Of a DNA stretch of 64,000 bases, positions 33,157-41,835 are shown piece after piece (the stretch's first letter is position 1; every line of letters begins with the position of its first letter). Source of the DNA: an uncultured Eubacteriales bacterium (GTDB lineage: Bacteria; Bacillota; Clostridia; Christensenellales; Aristaeellaceae). The DNA lies in the NCBI GenBank assembly GCA_902793325.1, contig CADBCY010000017.1, positions 1 to 64,000 of the forward strand, in the 5' to 3' direction. A program made the translations under genes and the position numbers. The notes under the pieces are model-generated. The model saw only the letters and a program-made list of their open reading frames with translations. It was not told the DNA's origin and did no database searches.

Positions 33157-34383
33157 TCACCCTGCCGTCGGCCACGCCCTCCACAGCCGCCTCAGGCCGC
33201 TGCCCAGGCCCCGGGGCTCCACGTCCTCGCAGGCGACCACGGGGATGCGCGCCACCGCCCGGCCGCCCTGCTTCACGGTCACGCTGCCCACGACCTGTCC
33301 CGCCGCCACCGGCGCGGCCAGGCGCTCCGGCAGCTCGGGGATGAGCTCCACCGCCCCCTCGCCGCCGCGGGGCACCAGCAGCGTGAGGTCGCCGTCCAGC
33401 ATCAGGCTCACGGCGTCCCGCCGCCCGCCGGTCACGGGCAGCCCGCCGCGGATCCGCGCGCCCTTCGCCGCCACGGGGTAGCGCCGGTAGTTGGCGAAGC
33501 CGTACTCCAGCAGTTGCCGGGCGATGGCGAAGCGCTCCTTGCCCGACCCCGCGCCCAGCACCACCGCCACCAGGCGCATGTCCCCCCGGCGGGCCGTGGC
33601 GCTGATACAGTAGCCCGCCTCCCGGGTGGAGCCGGTCTTGCCGCCGTCGCAGCCGTCCATCAGCCGGATGAGCCTGTTGGTATTCACCAACTGGGTGACG
33701 CGGCCGTCGCCGTGGTCGAAGTCCTCCATCCACAGCCGGGAAAACTCATAGTAGCGCTCGTGGCTGAACACCGCCCGGGACATCCGCGCCACGTCCCGGG
33801 CGGTGGTGTGCTGACCCTCGGCGGGCAGGCCGGTGCAGTTCACGAACATCGTGTCCGCCATGCCCAGCGCCTTCGCCCGGCGGTTCATCTCCGCCGCGCA
33901 GGCCGCCTCGCCGCCGTACAGCACCTCCGCCAGCGCCACGGCGGCGTCGTTGGCGCTGCCCACCACCATGGCCTTCAAGAGCTGGCCCACGGTCTGCCGC
34001 TCCCCCGCGTCCAGCAGCACCTGGGAGCCGCCCATGCCCGCGGCGGTGTCGGAGACCGTCACCACGTCGTCCTGCGCGACGCGGCCCCCGTCCAGCGCCT
34101 CCAGCGTGAGCAGGATCGTCATCAGCTTCGTCACCGAGGCCACCGGCCGGGGCGTGTCGGCGTTCATCTCCAGGATCACCTGCCCGCTGTCCTGCTCCGC
34201 CAGCAGCACCGCGCCGCAGGCGACGTCGAAGGGCAGGCCCTCCTCCAGCGGCGCGTCGGAGAGCGGCGCGAGCGCGGGGCGGGGCGGGGTTTCGGGCGCG
34301 GGCGCGGGGTTCAGGTCCAGCTCGCACCGCCCCGGCAGGGCGACGAGGGACAGGATCACCAGCAGCAGGGCAACTTTGCGCAT
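33157..34383 (-). CDS. D-alanyl-D-alanine carboxypeptidase (DacF/PBP5-like, S11)
   Basis: 408 residues from ATG 34383, after GGGAGG at 7-nt spacing. A signal peptide (1-20) and Pro-rich segment precede the S11 domain with SVTK (catalytic Ser-Lys), SAN and KTGS motifs. A C-terminal beta domain (PBP5_C-like) follows from about residue 300. It trims the terminal D-Ala of peptidoglycan stem peptides outside the cell. No clear C-terminal amphipathic anchor is visible. In spore formers such paralogs often act in cortex or sporulation wall synthesis, which is possible here. Confidence 0.92.
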   Translation of the reverse strand: MRKVALLLVILSLVALPGRCELDLNPAPAPETPPRPALAPLSDAPLEEGLPFDVACGAVLLAEQDSGQVILEMNADTPRPVASVTKLMTILLTLEALDGGRVAQDDVVTVSDTAAGMGGSQVLLDAGERQTVGQLLKAMVVGSANDAAVALAEVLYGGEAACAAEMNRRAKALGMADTMFVNCTGLPAEGQHTTARDVARMSRAVFSHERYYEFSRLWMEDFDHGDGRVTQLVNTNRLIRLMDGCDGGKTGSTREAGYCISATARRGDMRLVAVVLGAGSGKERFAIARQLLEYGFANYRRYPVAAKGARIRGGLPVTGGRRDAVSLMLDGDLTLLVPRGGEGAVELIPELPERLAAPVAAGQVVGSVTVKQGGRAVARIPVVACEDVEPRGLGSGLRRLWRAWPTAG

Positions 34384-34504
34384 ACGACGGCCTCCCAAAC
34401 AAAATGTCCTGCTCCATCTTGTGCGCGGCCGCCGGGAAAAATGACAACGCCCGCCGGTCGCGGGCCGCGTCGGCCCCCGCGGCCGGGAATGCGGCGGCAG
34501 ACGA

Positions 34505-34537
34505 ACGACCCCGGACGCCGATGGCGTCCGGGGTCGT
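34505..34537 (-). terminator. hairpin terminator after rny
   Basis: A perfect 15-bp inverted repeat (34505-34519 and 34523-34537) around GAT, 21 bp past the rny stop. The minus strand has only TTCGTC after the stem, so termination may be weak. Confidence 0.6.
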
Positions 34538-34558
34538 ATTGCTTCGGTTTGCTTCGGT

Positions 34559-36100
34559 TTACTTTGCGAACTCCACCGCGCGGGTCTCGCGGATGACGTT
34601 CACCTTGATCTGGCCGGGATACTCCATCTCACGCTCGATGCGCTTGGCGATCTCGCGGGCGAGGATCAGCGTGCCGGCGTCGTTCACGTCGTCGGGCTTG
34701 ACGATGATGCGCACCTCGCGGCCGGACTGGATGGCGTAGCAGGATTCCACGCCGTCGAAGGAATTGGCGATGCCCTCCAGCTTCTCCAGGCGCTTGATGT
34801 AGTTCTCCAGGCTCTCGCGGCGCGCGCCGGGCCGCGCCGCGGAGATGGCGTCGGCGGCCTGCACCAGCACGGCCTCCACGCTCTTGGCCTCCACGTCGCC
34901 GTGATGCGCGGCGATGGCGTTCACCACCAGGTCGTTCTCGTGGAACTTCTTGGCCAGGTCCGCGCCGATGGTCACGTGGGTGCCCTCGACCTCGTGGTCG
35001 ATGGCCTTGCCGATGTCGTGCAGCAGGCCCGCGCGCTTGGCCAGGGTCACGTCCGCGCCCAGCTCGGCGGCCATGACGCCCGCCAGATGGCTGACCTCGA
35101 TGGAGTGCCGGAGCACGTTCTGGCCGTAGGAGGTGCGGAACTTCATGCGGCCCAGCAGCTTGACCATCTCCGGATGGATGCCGTGCAGGTTCGTCTCGAA
35201 CACGGCCTGGTCGCCGGCCTCGCGGATCTGGTTGTCCACCTCGCGCTTGGCCTTCTCCACCATTTCCTCGATGCGGGCGGGGTGGATGCGGCCGTCCATA
35301 ATCAGCTTCTCCAGGGCGATGCGCGCAACCTCGCGGCGCACGGGATCGAAGGCCGAGATGATGACGGCCTCGGGGGTATCGTCGATGATGAGATCCACGC
35401 CGGTCGCGGTCTCGAGGGTGCGGATGTTGCGGCCCTCGCGGCCGATGATGCGGCCCTTCATGTCGTCGTTGGGCAGCGCCACCACGCTGACCGTGGTCTC
35501 CGCCACGTGGTCGGCGGCGCACTTCTGGATGGCCAGGGACACGATGTCGCGGGCGCGCTTGTCCGCCTCCTCCTTGGCCTTGGCCTCCACCTCGCGCACC
35601 ATCACGGCGGCGTCGTGGTAGGCGTCCTTCTGGATGCGGTCGATCAGGATCTGCTTGGCTTCCTCGGCGGTCATGCCGGCCACGCGCTCCAGCTCCGCCT
35701 TCTGTCGGTCGTGCAGCTCGCGGGCCTCGGCCTCCAGCCGGTCCGCTTCCTTGTACTTCTCGTTCAGGGCCTCTTCACGGGCCTCCAGGTTGTCCAGCTT
35801 CTTATCGAACTGCTCTTCGCGCTGGTTGACGCGGCGCTCCAGGCGGGAAACCTCCCCGCGGCGGTCGCGCACTTCCTTGTCAAGCTCGCTCTTGAGCTTG
35901 ATAATCTCTTCCTTGGCCTCCAGTACGGCTTCCTTCTTTTTCTCCTCTGCCTTGCGGGTCGCGTCCTCCAGCAGATTTGCCACGAATTCCTCCGTCTGGC
36001 CGATCTTTTTTTCCATGCCGTTCTTGCGGTAGAAATATCCGGCCACCAGGCCAATCACCAACGCAGCGAGCGCAATCACGCCATAGATTGCCCACTGCAA
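34559..36100 (-). CDS. rny: ribonuclease Y
   Basis: 513 residues starting with TTG at 36100, about 8 nt after GGGGGA. An N-terminal transmembrane helix (about 4-23) leads to a long coiled coil (30-200), a KH domain with [17 protein letters not shown] and an HD domain with RHSIEVSHL and [12 protein letters not shown]. This membrane-bound endoribonuclease starts mRNA decay and processing in Firmicutes. Length and domain order are canonical. It is followed by a stem-loop and has no close co-directional partner. Confidence 0.96.
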   Translation of the reverse strand: MQWAIYGVIALAALVIGLVAGYFYRKNGMEKKIGQTEEFVANLLEDATRKAEEKKKEAVLEAKEEIIKLKSELDKEVRDRRGEVSRLERRVNQREEQFDKKLDNLEAREEALNEKYKEADRLEAEARELHDRQKAELERVAGMTAEEAKQILIDRIQKDAYHDAAVMVREVEAKAKEEADKRARDIVSLAIQKCAADHVAETTVSVVALPNDDMKGRIIGREGRNIRTLETATGVDLIIDDTPEAVIISAFDPVRREVARIALEKLIMDGRIHPARIEEMVEKAKREVDNQIREAGDQAVFETNLHGIHPEMVKLLGRMKFRTSYGQNVLRHSIEVSHLAGVMAAELGADVTLAKRAGLLHDIGKAIDHEVEGTHVTIGADLAKKFHENDLVVNAIAAHHGDVEAKSVEAVLVQAADAISAARPGARRESLENYIKRLEKLEGIANSFDGVESCYAIQSGREVRIIVKPDDVNDAGTLILAREIAKRIEREMEYPGQIKVNVIRETRAVEFAK

Positions 36101-36240
36101 CGCTCCATTCCCCCTTCTTTCTTCGGATTCAAATCTCTATTCCGGATCGTTTGCGCACATGCGGTCCTTCCTGGATTCGATGTATTCCCTATGGTTCAAA
36201 CCGAACCCGCGCGGTGCGCGGTCTGAGAACGCCCGGGCTT

Positions 36241-36816
36241 TCAGCGCCCCCTGCGCGCGTAATGCGCGCTCCGGCGCTGGGCCTCGAACACGAAGTAGCC
36301 GTCCGCCTCGTGGATGCGCACGCCGCCGAAGATGGCGACCAGCTTGTTGCGATACCACTCGCGCCGCTTGGTGACCATCCAGAGCGTGCCGCCCGGCTTC
36401 AGCCGGTTGAAGCCCTTCTCGATGAAGCCCTTCGCCACGGAAAAGTCGGACTGGTAAGGCGGGTTGGACAGTATGAGGTCGAAGCCCGTCGCATCCACCC
36501 GGGAAAAGCCGTCGGACTCCACCACCCGCGCGCCGGGCACGCCGTTACGCGCGGCGTTGCGCCGGGCCGTCTCCACGGCCAGCGGGTCGATATCCGACAG
36601 GATCACATTCTCTTCGCCGCAGATTCGGGCGGCCAGGATGCCGACGATGCCGCACCCGCAGCCCAAATCCATCACGCGCATGCCCGGTTCAAAGCGTGCG
36701 CAGGAGAGCATGGCCAGCGTGCCGCGGTCGGCGTGTCCCGGCGAAAACAGGCCGGGCTGCGTCTCCAGCTCCAGCCGCTGCCCCATGATCTCCACGGCAA
36801 TCAGCGACCGCGCCAT
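36241..36816 (-). CDS. class I SAM-dependent methyltransferase (RsmC/MTS type)
   Basis: 191 residues from ATG 36816, 8 nt after GGAGG; a GTG at 36825 is too close to that site. The Rossmann fold carries the SAM loop DLGCGCGIVG (about 49-58), an acidic residue in LSDIDPLAVE and the NPPYQSD motif (about 115-121), which marks N-methylation of bases, as in rRNA guanine-N2 enzymes. It is small, equivalent to one MTS domain. The substrate is probably rRNA, but which base is unknown. A minus-strand TATAAT at 36866-36861 probably drives it. Confidence 0.85.
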   Translation of the reverse strand: MARSLIAVEIMGQRLELETQPGLFSPGHADRGTLAMLSCARFEPGMRVMDLGCGCGIVGILAARICGEENVILSDIDPLAVETARRNAARNGVPGARVVESDGFSRVDATGFDLILSNPPYQSDFSVAKGFIEKGFNRLKPGGTLWMVTKRREWYRNKLVAIFGGVRIHEADGYFVFEAQRRSAHYARRGR

Positions 36817-36974
36817 GAACGCCACCTCCGCGCACCTCGGGCCTATACACCCTCATTACAATTATAGCATAGATTTCGCCACTGAATAAAGAATAATTAT
36901 GGACGTTTGCGCAAAAACTGGTTAAAGAAATTGCAACAACGGCGGAAGGCGCGCCCTTTCGCCCGGAGGTCGGC

Positions 36975-37520
36975 ATGATCGTACCGTTGTTCGCGCTGCT
37001 CGACGCGCTGTTCTACCTCGCCCACGTGCCCCTGTGCCTGGCCTTCTGCCTGGAGTGGCGGGACGGTCCCCGCGCGGGCGCGGGGCTGACGGTCTTCGAT
37101 CCCGCCGCCGCGCGCAGGCAGGCCCGGCGGCGCATGTTCCGCGGGAAGGCGCGAAAAAAGCGCCGCACGCGGCGCTGGCGGACGGCGCTTCGGATCCTGG
37201 GCCGCGCGAAGCCCCGGGTGGACGTGACGGGCCGGCTGTGCCTGGGCGACGCCGCCGCCACGGCGCTGGCCTGCGGCGGGCTGAACGCGCTGGGCCGGGC
37301 GCTGGCGGGCCCGCTGCCGGGGCTGCGCCTGGACGTCGCGCCGGCGTTCGACGACAGCCTGCGGGCCTCGGCGCAGGGTATGGTCACGCTGGAAGCGGGG
37401 CACATTATCACCGCGGCCGCGCGCTGCGGCATGGAACAAATCATCGGGAGGATCAACACATGGAAAAGCGCCCCATCGAAGCCCTCATGTCCGCCACCAT
37501 GGAAAACCTTCGGGACATGA
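36975..37520 (+). CDS. DUF2953-like (YtfI-type) protein
   Basis: 181 residues with GGAGG before the ATG. An N-terminal hydrophobic helix (2-25) is followed by a very basic Arg/Lys stretch (about 48-75) and a C-terminal domain ending VTLEAGHIITAAARC, which resembles DUF2953 proteins. The next gene is a GerW/YtfJ family member, matching the ytfI-ytfJ order in Bacillus. The coding end overlaps ytfJ by 61 bp. Identity rests mainly on synteny and size. Confidence 0.65.
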   Translation: MIVPLFALLDALFYLAHVPLCLAFCLEWRDGPRAGAGLTVFDPAAARRQARRRMFRGKARKKRRTRRWRTALRILGRAKPRVDVTGRLCLGDAAATALACGGLNALGRALAGPLPGLRLDVAPAFDDSLRASAQGMVTLEAGHIITAAARCGMEQIIGRINTWKSAPSKPSCPPPWKTFGT

Positions 37521-37870
37521 TCGACGTCAACACCATCATCGGCGAACCCATCAGCACCCAGGACGGCTCCACGGTCGTCCCCCTCTCCCGGGTCAGCTTC
37601 GGCTTCGTGTCCGGCGGCGGGGAGTACGCCTGCGGGGAGCGAAGCGCCTTCCCCGCCGGGGAGGACGACCGCGAGCTGCCCTTCGCCGGCGGCACCGGCG
37701 CGGGGGTAACGGTGCAGCCCATCGGCTTCCTGGTCACCAACCGCGAGCAGGTGCGCCTGCTGCCCGCGCAGAGCTACCAGCCCATCGACCGCATCATCGA
37801 GCTGCTCCCCCAGGCGCTGGGCGAGCTGCGCAGCGCGCTGAAGGGCGACGACGGCGCGCCCCGGGCATGA
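37460..37870 (+). CDS. ytfJ: GerW-family sporulation protein YtfJ
   Basis: 136 residues from ATG 37460 after GGGAGG. The GerW hallmarks are PIEALMSATMENLRDMID, NTIIGEPI, VVPLSRVSFGFVSGGGEY and GGGTGAGVTVQPIGFLV-like segments (here GGTGAGVTVQPIGF). The family is found in spore formers and affects spore germination. It starts inside the upstream ytfI-like gene and ends 12 bp before a convergent gene. Confidence 0.92.
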   Translation: MEKRPIEALMSATMENLRDMIDVNTIIGEPISTQDGSTVVPLSRVSFGFVSGGGEYACGERSAFPAGEDDRELPFAGGTGAGVTVQPIGFLVTNREQVRLLPAQSYQPIDRIIELLPQALGELRSALKGDDGAPRA

Positions 37871-37882
37871 CGCGACCGGGGG

Positions 37883-39109
37883 CTACACCCCCATGTTGAT
37901 CATGCGGAACACCACCGTGCCGTACAGGTTGAACGCGACGGCCACCAGCCCGACCACGATCTCCCAGGGCATGACGCGGTCGCGGCCGCGCAGCTCCGCC
38001 AGCAGCAGCATCGGCACCACGTCGCACAGGTAGCGCGCGCCGAACTGCCAGCCGCCCAGGGTCTTGTGCGTAAACTGGAGGAACAGCTCAAGCGCGATGC
38101 CCAGCAACAGCAGCGTGTCCAGCGCGTCCCAGCGGCGGCGGACGGCCTTCACAACCATGGCGACGGGCGCCGTCACGAAGATGGGATTCACCAGCCAGAA
38201 CGCGAAGCCGTCGAACAGCGTGAATTCCAGCCGCCCGTTGACGAAGTAGGGCAGGCGCACCAGGTCCCTCAGGTGGGTGGATACGTACTTCAGGCCGAAC
38301 TGGGGGAACTCGGGGTCATTGGTAAACTCCGGCAGGTAGTTGTGACCGAACTCCAGCGGGTCGCGGAAGCGGGCCCAGTTGTACCAGCCCAGCGCCAGCG
38401 CCACCAGCGCAGGCGCGACGAGATAGGGCACCATTGCGAGCAACGTCCGGCGCCACGGCCCGGGCCTGCGCTCCGCCAGGCGTCGGTACAGCGCCGCCAG
38501 CGCAAAGGGCACAAAGGTCGCCTGGAAGGGCCGGCAGCCCACCGACAGCGCCAGGCAGAAAAGCCCCAGCGCCCAGCCGGCCGGCCGATCGCCGGTCATG
38601 CCCAGCGCGCAGCAGGTGACCAGGAAGAAGGACATCAACTGCGCCTGGTACCACACGTTGCCGGACAGGCACAGGTTCAGCATGTTGCAGCCCAGCGTCA
38701 TGAACAGCGCCATGAACAGCGCGTCGCCCGGCTTGCGGTAGCGCCGCGCCAGGCAGTAGGCCGCCACGTACGCGCCCAGGAAGTACAGCCCGTCCACCAG
38801 CGTGTTGGGCGTGTTCTCGCCGAAGAAGAACGTCAGTGGCAGCATCACCAGCGCGGGCACGCTGGGAAAGCTGACGTAGTATTCGCCGTTGTACACCGCC
38901 AGCTCCAGCCACTCGCAGTTCTCCCGCCCCAGGGACAGCCTGCCGTCCCGCCAGGCCATGGCGATCAGGGTGTAGCTGTCGTTGGGCGTATGGCCGAGCA
39001 TCTCGATGCGAAAGGTCAGGCACAGGCACACCCAGCACAGCACGACGGCCAGCACGCCGTACCACAGCTCCGGCTCCCGTCCGCGGGGCCGCGCGACGAC
39101 GTTCTCCAC
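37883..39109 (-). CDS. polytopic membrane protein, possible GT-C-like
   Basis: 408 residues from a GTG at 39109, about 8 nt after AAGGAGG. About ten hydrophobic helices are visible, with an acidic/aromatic loop after the first (HTPNDSYTLIAMAWRDG) and charged loops such as RYRKPGD. The topology resembles GT-C / ArnT-like glycosyltransferases or dolichyl-phosphate-mannose mannosyltransferase relatives, but no signature is certain. It is divergent from a small secreted protein gene and has a strong promoter. Confidence 0.75.
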   Translation of the reverse strand: MENVVARPRGREPELWYGVLAVVLCWVCLCLTFRIEMLGHTPNDSYTLIAMAWRDGRLSLGRENCEWLELAVYNGEYYVSFPSVPALVMLPLTFFFGENTPNTLVDGLYFLGAYVAAYCLARRYRKPGDALFMALFMTLGCNMLNLCLSGNVWYQAQLMSFFLVTCCALGMTGDRPAGWALGLFCLALSVGCRPFQATFVPFALAALYRRLAERRPGPWRRTLLAMVPYLVAPALVALALGWYNWARFRDPLEFGHNYLPEFTNDPEFPQFGLKYVSTHLRDLVRLPYFVNGRLEFTLFDGFAFWLVNPIFVTAPVAMVVKAVRRRWDALDTLLLLGIALELFLQFTHKTLGGWQFGARYLCDVVPMLLLAELRGRDRVMPWEIVVGLVAVAFNLYGTVVFRMINMGV

Positions 39110-39139
39110 GGGCGCCCCTCCTTCCCGGGCTTTTTCATG

Positions 39140-39168
39140 ATTATACCAAAAAGATCGGCTTCCATCAA
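39140..39168 (-). promoter_or_regulatory. promoter of the polytopic membrane protein gene
   Basis: Minus strand TTGATG (39168-39163), 17-bp spacer, perfect TATAAT (39145-39140). Confidence 0.8.
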
Positions 39169-39295
39169 CCGCCCGGCGCCGGGAATGGCAAGAATTGCCC
39201 GCCGTCGCCAGTTTTTCCCGGAATCGCGGAACCTTTTTCCAGCGCGATCCGTCGAAGGGCCGGAAACCCACGAACGACGACAGGAGGCAAGGATC

Positions 39296-40165
39296 ATGAA
39301 GAAATGGATGGCGGTGCTGCTGGCGGCGGCGATGCTGTGCGGCGCGGCGCTGGCGGAGGCGGCGGAATTCCCCCAGGACATGGTGATTCCCGAGGGCACG
39401 CAGACCCAACTGGACCTGGACGGCGACGGCAAGGCGGAGACGGTGTCCTGGGAGACGCTTCAGCCGGACGAATACACCGACCAGTTCGTGCTGACCGTGA
39501 CCCCGGAGGGCGGCGAGGCGCTGACCTTCGAGCCGGAGTACTTTTACATCACGGGCGTGTACGCCGCGGACCTGGACGGCGACGGCGCGACGGAGCTGCT
39601 GATGAGCGGCGACGAGGCCTCCGACGACTACCTGACCTACTGCCTGCGGCTGCGCGGCGGCAAGCTGGAACCGGCGCTGTTCGCGGACGCCTTCCGCAGC
39701 ACGGACAACAGCGGCTACTACAAGTACGGCTACGGCATGATCACGGGCATCGAGGACAACCGGGTGACCCTCTCCGGCAGCCAGGACGTGCTGGGCACCT
39801 GGTTCGCCACCCGCGTGTACGCGCTGGAGGACAACGGGCTGTTTGAGTTCGCGGACGAAGGCGAGTGGGTGCGCGATATGGACATCTCCGAGCTGGACGA
39901 CGAGTTCTGGGACGAAGCCTACGCCTGCCTGACCGTCAAGAAGGCGCTGACCTATACCGCGGCGGACGGCGCCGAAGCCGAGCTGCCCGTGGGCGCGAAG
40001 CTGCTGGTCACCGCCTCGGACAAGCAGACCTACGCCAGGTTCATCACCCGGGACGGCGTGACCGGCACGCTGGACATTTGCCCGGACTTCGACCGCGGCT
40101 GGGGCATGCTGGTGAACGACGAGCCCGAGGACGACTGGTTCGAGATGATCCCCTACGCGGACTGA
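39296..40165 (+). CDS. secreted protein with two DxDGDG (FG-GAP/VCBS-like) motifs
   Basis: 289 residues from ATG 39296 after AGGAGG. A signal peptide (1-20, cleavage near ALA-EA) is followed by LDLDGDGKAET (about 42) and ADLDGDGATELL (about 93), calcium-loop motifs of beta-propeller blades. The C-terminal third (from about 225) looks like an SH3-type beta domain with LPVGAKLLVTASDKQTYARF. Highly acidic. Probably an extracellular binding protein; function unknown. Confidence 0.8.
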   Translation: MKKWMAVLLAAAMLCGAALAEAAEFPQDMVIPEGTQTQLDLDGDGKAETVSWETLQPDEYTDQFVLTVTPEGGEALTFEPEYFYITGVYAADLDGDGATELLMSGDEASDDYLTYCLRLRGGKLEPALFADAFRSTDNSGYYKYGYGMITGIEDNRVTLSGSQDVLGTWFATRVYALEDNGLFEFADEGEWVRDMDISELDDEFWDEAYACLTVKKALTYTAADGAEAELPVGAKLLVTASDKQTYARFITRDGVTGTLDICPDFDRGWGMLVNDEPEDDWFEMIPYAD

Positions 40166-40265
40166 TCCCCCGCCGCGTCGCATCTTCGGCACGGCCCGGG
40201 CTGTGCCGCGCCTCCGGGCGTGACGCAGGGGCGAGCGCATCGCCCCCGCCGTCCCCCGGGGGCGC

Positions 40266-40294
40266 TTGCGTTCCCGGCGAAAGCGTGGTAGAAT
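40266..40294 (+). promoter_or_regulatory. promoter of the fRMsr gene
   Basis: TTGCGT (40266-40271), 17-bp spacer, TGG-extended TAGAAT (40289-40294). Confidence 0.68.
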
Positions 40295-40332
40295 CAGGGG
40301 AGCATTCCCGCCATGTCAAAGGAGGGCGCAGC

Positions 40333-40785
40333 ATGGATTACGCGCAACTGGTTCGGCAGATCGAGGCCCTGGCGGAGGCGGAGCGGTGGTACGTGCCGCT
40401 GCTGGCGAACGCCTCGGCGGCGCTCTACGACGCGCTCCCGGACCTGAACTGGGCGGGCTTCTACCTGGTTCGGGACGGCGCGCTGGTGCTGGGGCCCTTC
40501 CAGGGCAAGGTCGCGTGCATCCACATCCGCGCGGGCCGGGGCGTGTGCGGCACGGCGCTGGCGGAGGACCGCACCGTGCGCGTGCCCGACGTGCACGCCT
40601 TCCCCGGGCACATCGCCTGCGACAGCGCCTCCCGGTCGGAGATCGTCGTCCCCCTGCGCGCGGGAGGCGGCGTCGCGGCGGTGCTGGACCTCGACAGCCC
40701 GCTACCCGACCGCTTCGACGCCCGGGACCAGGCGGGACTGGAGGACGTGGTCCGCGCGCTGGAGCGAAGCATCCGGTTCGATTAG
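40333..40785 (+). CDS. free methionine-(R)-sulfoxide reductase (GAF domain)
   Basis: 150 residues from ATG 40333 after GGAGGG. A single GAF domain with WAGFYLVRDG, LGPFQGKVACIHI, GRGVCGTA and GHIACDSASRSEIVVPL; the cysteines in KVACI, GVCGT and HIACD match the fRMsr catalytic and resolving set. It reduces free Met-R-sulfoxide in the cytoplasm using thioredoxin. Length and motifs are canonical. Confidence 0.93.
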   Translation: MDYAQLVRQIEALAEAERWYVPLLANASAALYDALPDLNWAGFYLVRDGALVLGPFQGKVACIHIRAGRGVCGTALAEDRTVRVPDVHAFPGHIACDSASRSEIVVPLRAGGGVAAVLDLDSPLPDRFDARDQAGLEDVVRALERSIRFD

Positions 40786-40803
40786 CGCGGTGCCAGCAAC
40801 CAT

Positions 40804-40837
40804 ACAACCCCCCATGCGTCATCGCATGGGGGGTTGT
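40804..40837. terminator. bidirectional terminator between fRMsr and the SH3 protein gene
   Basis: A perfect 15-bp inverted repeat (40804-40818 and 40823-40837), TCAT loop, between convergent genes 25 bp from one stop and 19 bp from the other. Confidence 0.75.
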
Positions 40838-40861
40838 GATAGTTTACCTTGGCCTTCCGCG

Positions 40862-41680
40862 TCATTCCCGCTCGATGCCCAGCTTGGCGCCGTCCGCGCG
40901 GGCGTAGTAGATCCAGCCGGCGTCCTCGTCGATCAGGTGGTCGTAATGGCAGGCGATGATGTCGTCCTCCACCCGGATCTCGTACAGCCAGTAGGCGTCC
41001 TCGCTGTCCGCGTCGGCGCGCCACAGCACCATGCCGTCGCGGCTGATGGCCACGGGATCGGGGCCGTAGAAGCCGCCGCAGTACATGGTGCCGTCCTGCG
41101 CCACGGCCCAGCACAGCCCGCCGTGCAGGCCGGACACGTCGTTGGACAGCGTCCACAGCGCCTTCCCCGTGTCGAGCTCGCAGGCCGTCAGGCTCCCGTC
41201 GGCTTCGAACAGCATCGCCAGCGGCGCATCGGCCGTGCCGCCCAGGAAGGCCGCCGTGGCGTCCAGCTCCGTCGGCTGGCCGTGCAGCACGCGCGTCCAG
41301 CGCACGCCCTGGGCGTCGGCGCAGGTCACCGTCAGCGTCTCCTCCTGCCCGTAGTCGCGCACGGCGGTCAGGCGCATGCCGTTCACCGCGACATCCAGCG
41401 CGGTCCGGCCCGCGTCGGCGTCCTCCAGGTACTTCGCCAGGATGTAGCCCGCATCGTTCCCGTATTCGCAGTAGTAGAAATCGCCGCTGCGCACGGCGTC
41501 GGTCACCGTCGCCCCCAGCGGCACCTTCGCCAGGCGTTCGCTTCCGGTGTCGGGCCGCGCCCGCAGGGACACCCATTCGTCGCAGTTCACCACCACCATG
41601 TCGCCGTGGTAGTCCTCCGCCAGCGCCGCGCAGGCGCACAGCAGCGCGAGGGCCAGCAGCAGAGCCGTCAGTCGCTTCAT
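40862..41680 (-). CDS. secreted SH3-domain / propeller-like protein
   Basis: 272 residues. A signal peptide (1-21, ALA-ED) precedes a bacterial SH3 domain (about 28-85, WVSLRARPDTGSERLAKVPLGA) and a C-terminal region with several short beta repeats (LWTLSNDVSG, GLCWAVAQDGTMYCGGF, AISRDGMVLWRAD) like PQQ-type blades. Probably cell-wall-associated. There are two cysteines in LLCACAALA but no proper lipobox. Function unknown. Confidence 0.8.
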   Translation of the reverse strand: MKRLTALLLALALLCACAALAEDYHGDMVVVNCDEWVSLRARPDTGSERLAKVPLGATVTDAVRSGDFYYCEYGNDAGYILAKYLEDADAGRTALDVAVNGMRLTAVRDYGQEETLTVTCADAQGVRWTRVLHGQPTELDATAAFLGGTADAPLAMLFEADGSLTACELDTGKALWTLSNDVSGLHGGLCWAVAQDGTMYCGGFYGPDPVAISRDGMVLWRADADSEDAYWLYEIRVEDDIIACHYDHLIDEDAGWIYYARADGAKLGIERE

Positions 41681-41712
41681 GTTTCCACCTTCTTCGCTCA
41701 GGATTTTACCGT

Positions 41713-41742
41713 ATTATAATCTTTCCCGCGGGCATTTGTCAA
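41713..41742 (-). promoter_or_regulatory. promoter of the SH3 protein gene
   Basis: Minus strand perfect TTGACA (41742-41737), 18-bp spacer, perfect TATAAT (41718-41713). Confidence 0.8.
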
Positions 41743-41835
41743 TCGGAGGGGCAAAATTGTATAAGGTTCCGTGCTTTCGGCCATAATAGCGCATACAAAT
41801 CATTGTATTCAGTGAAAAGGATGTGTCGGAACCCT

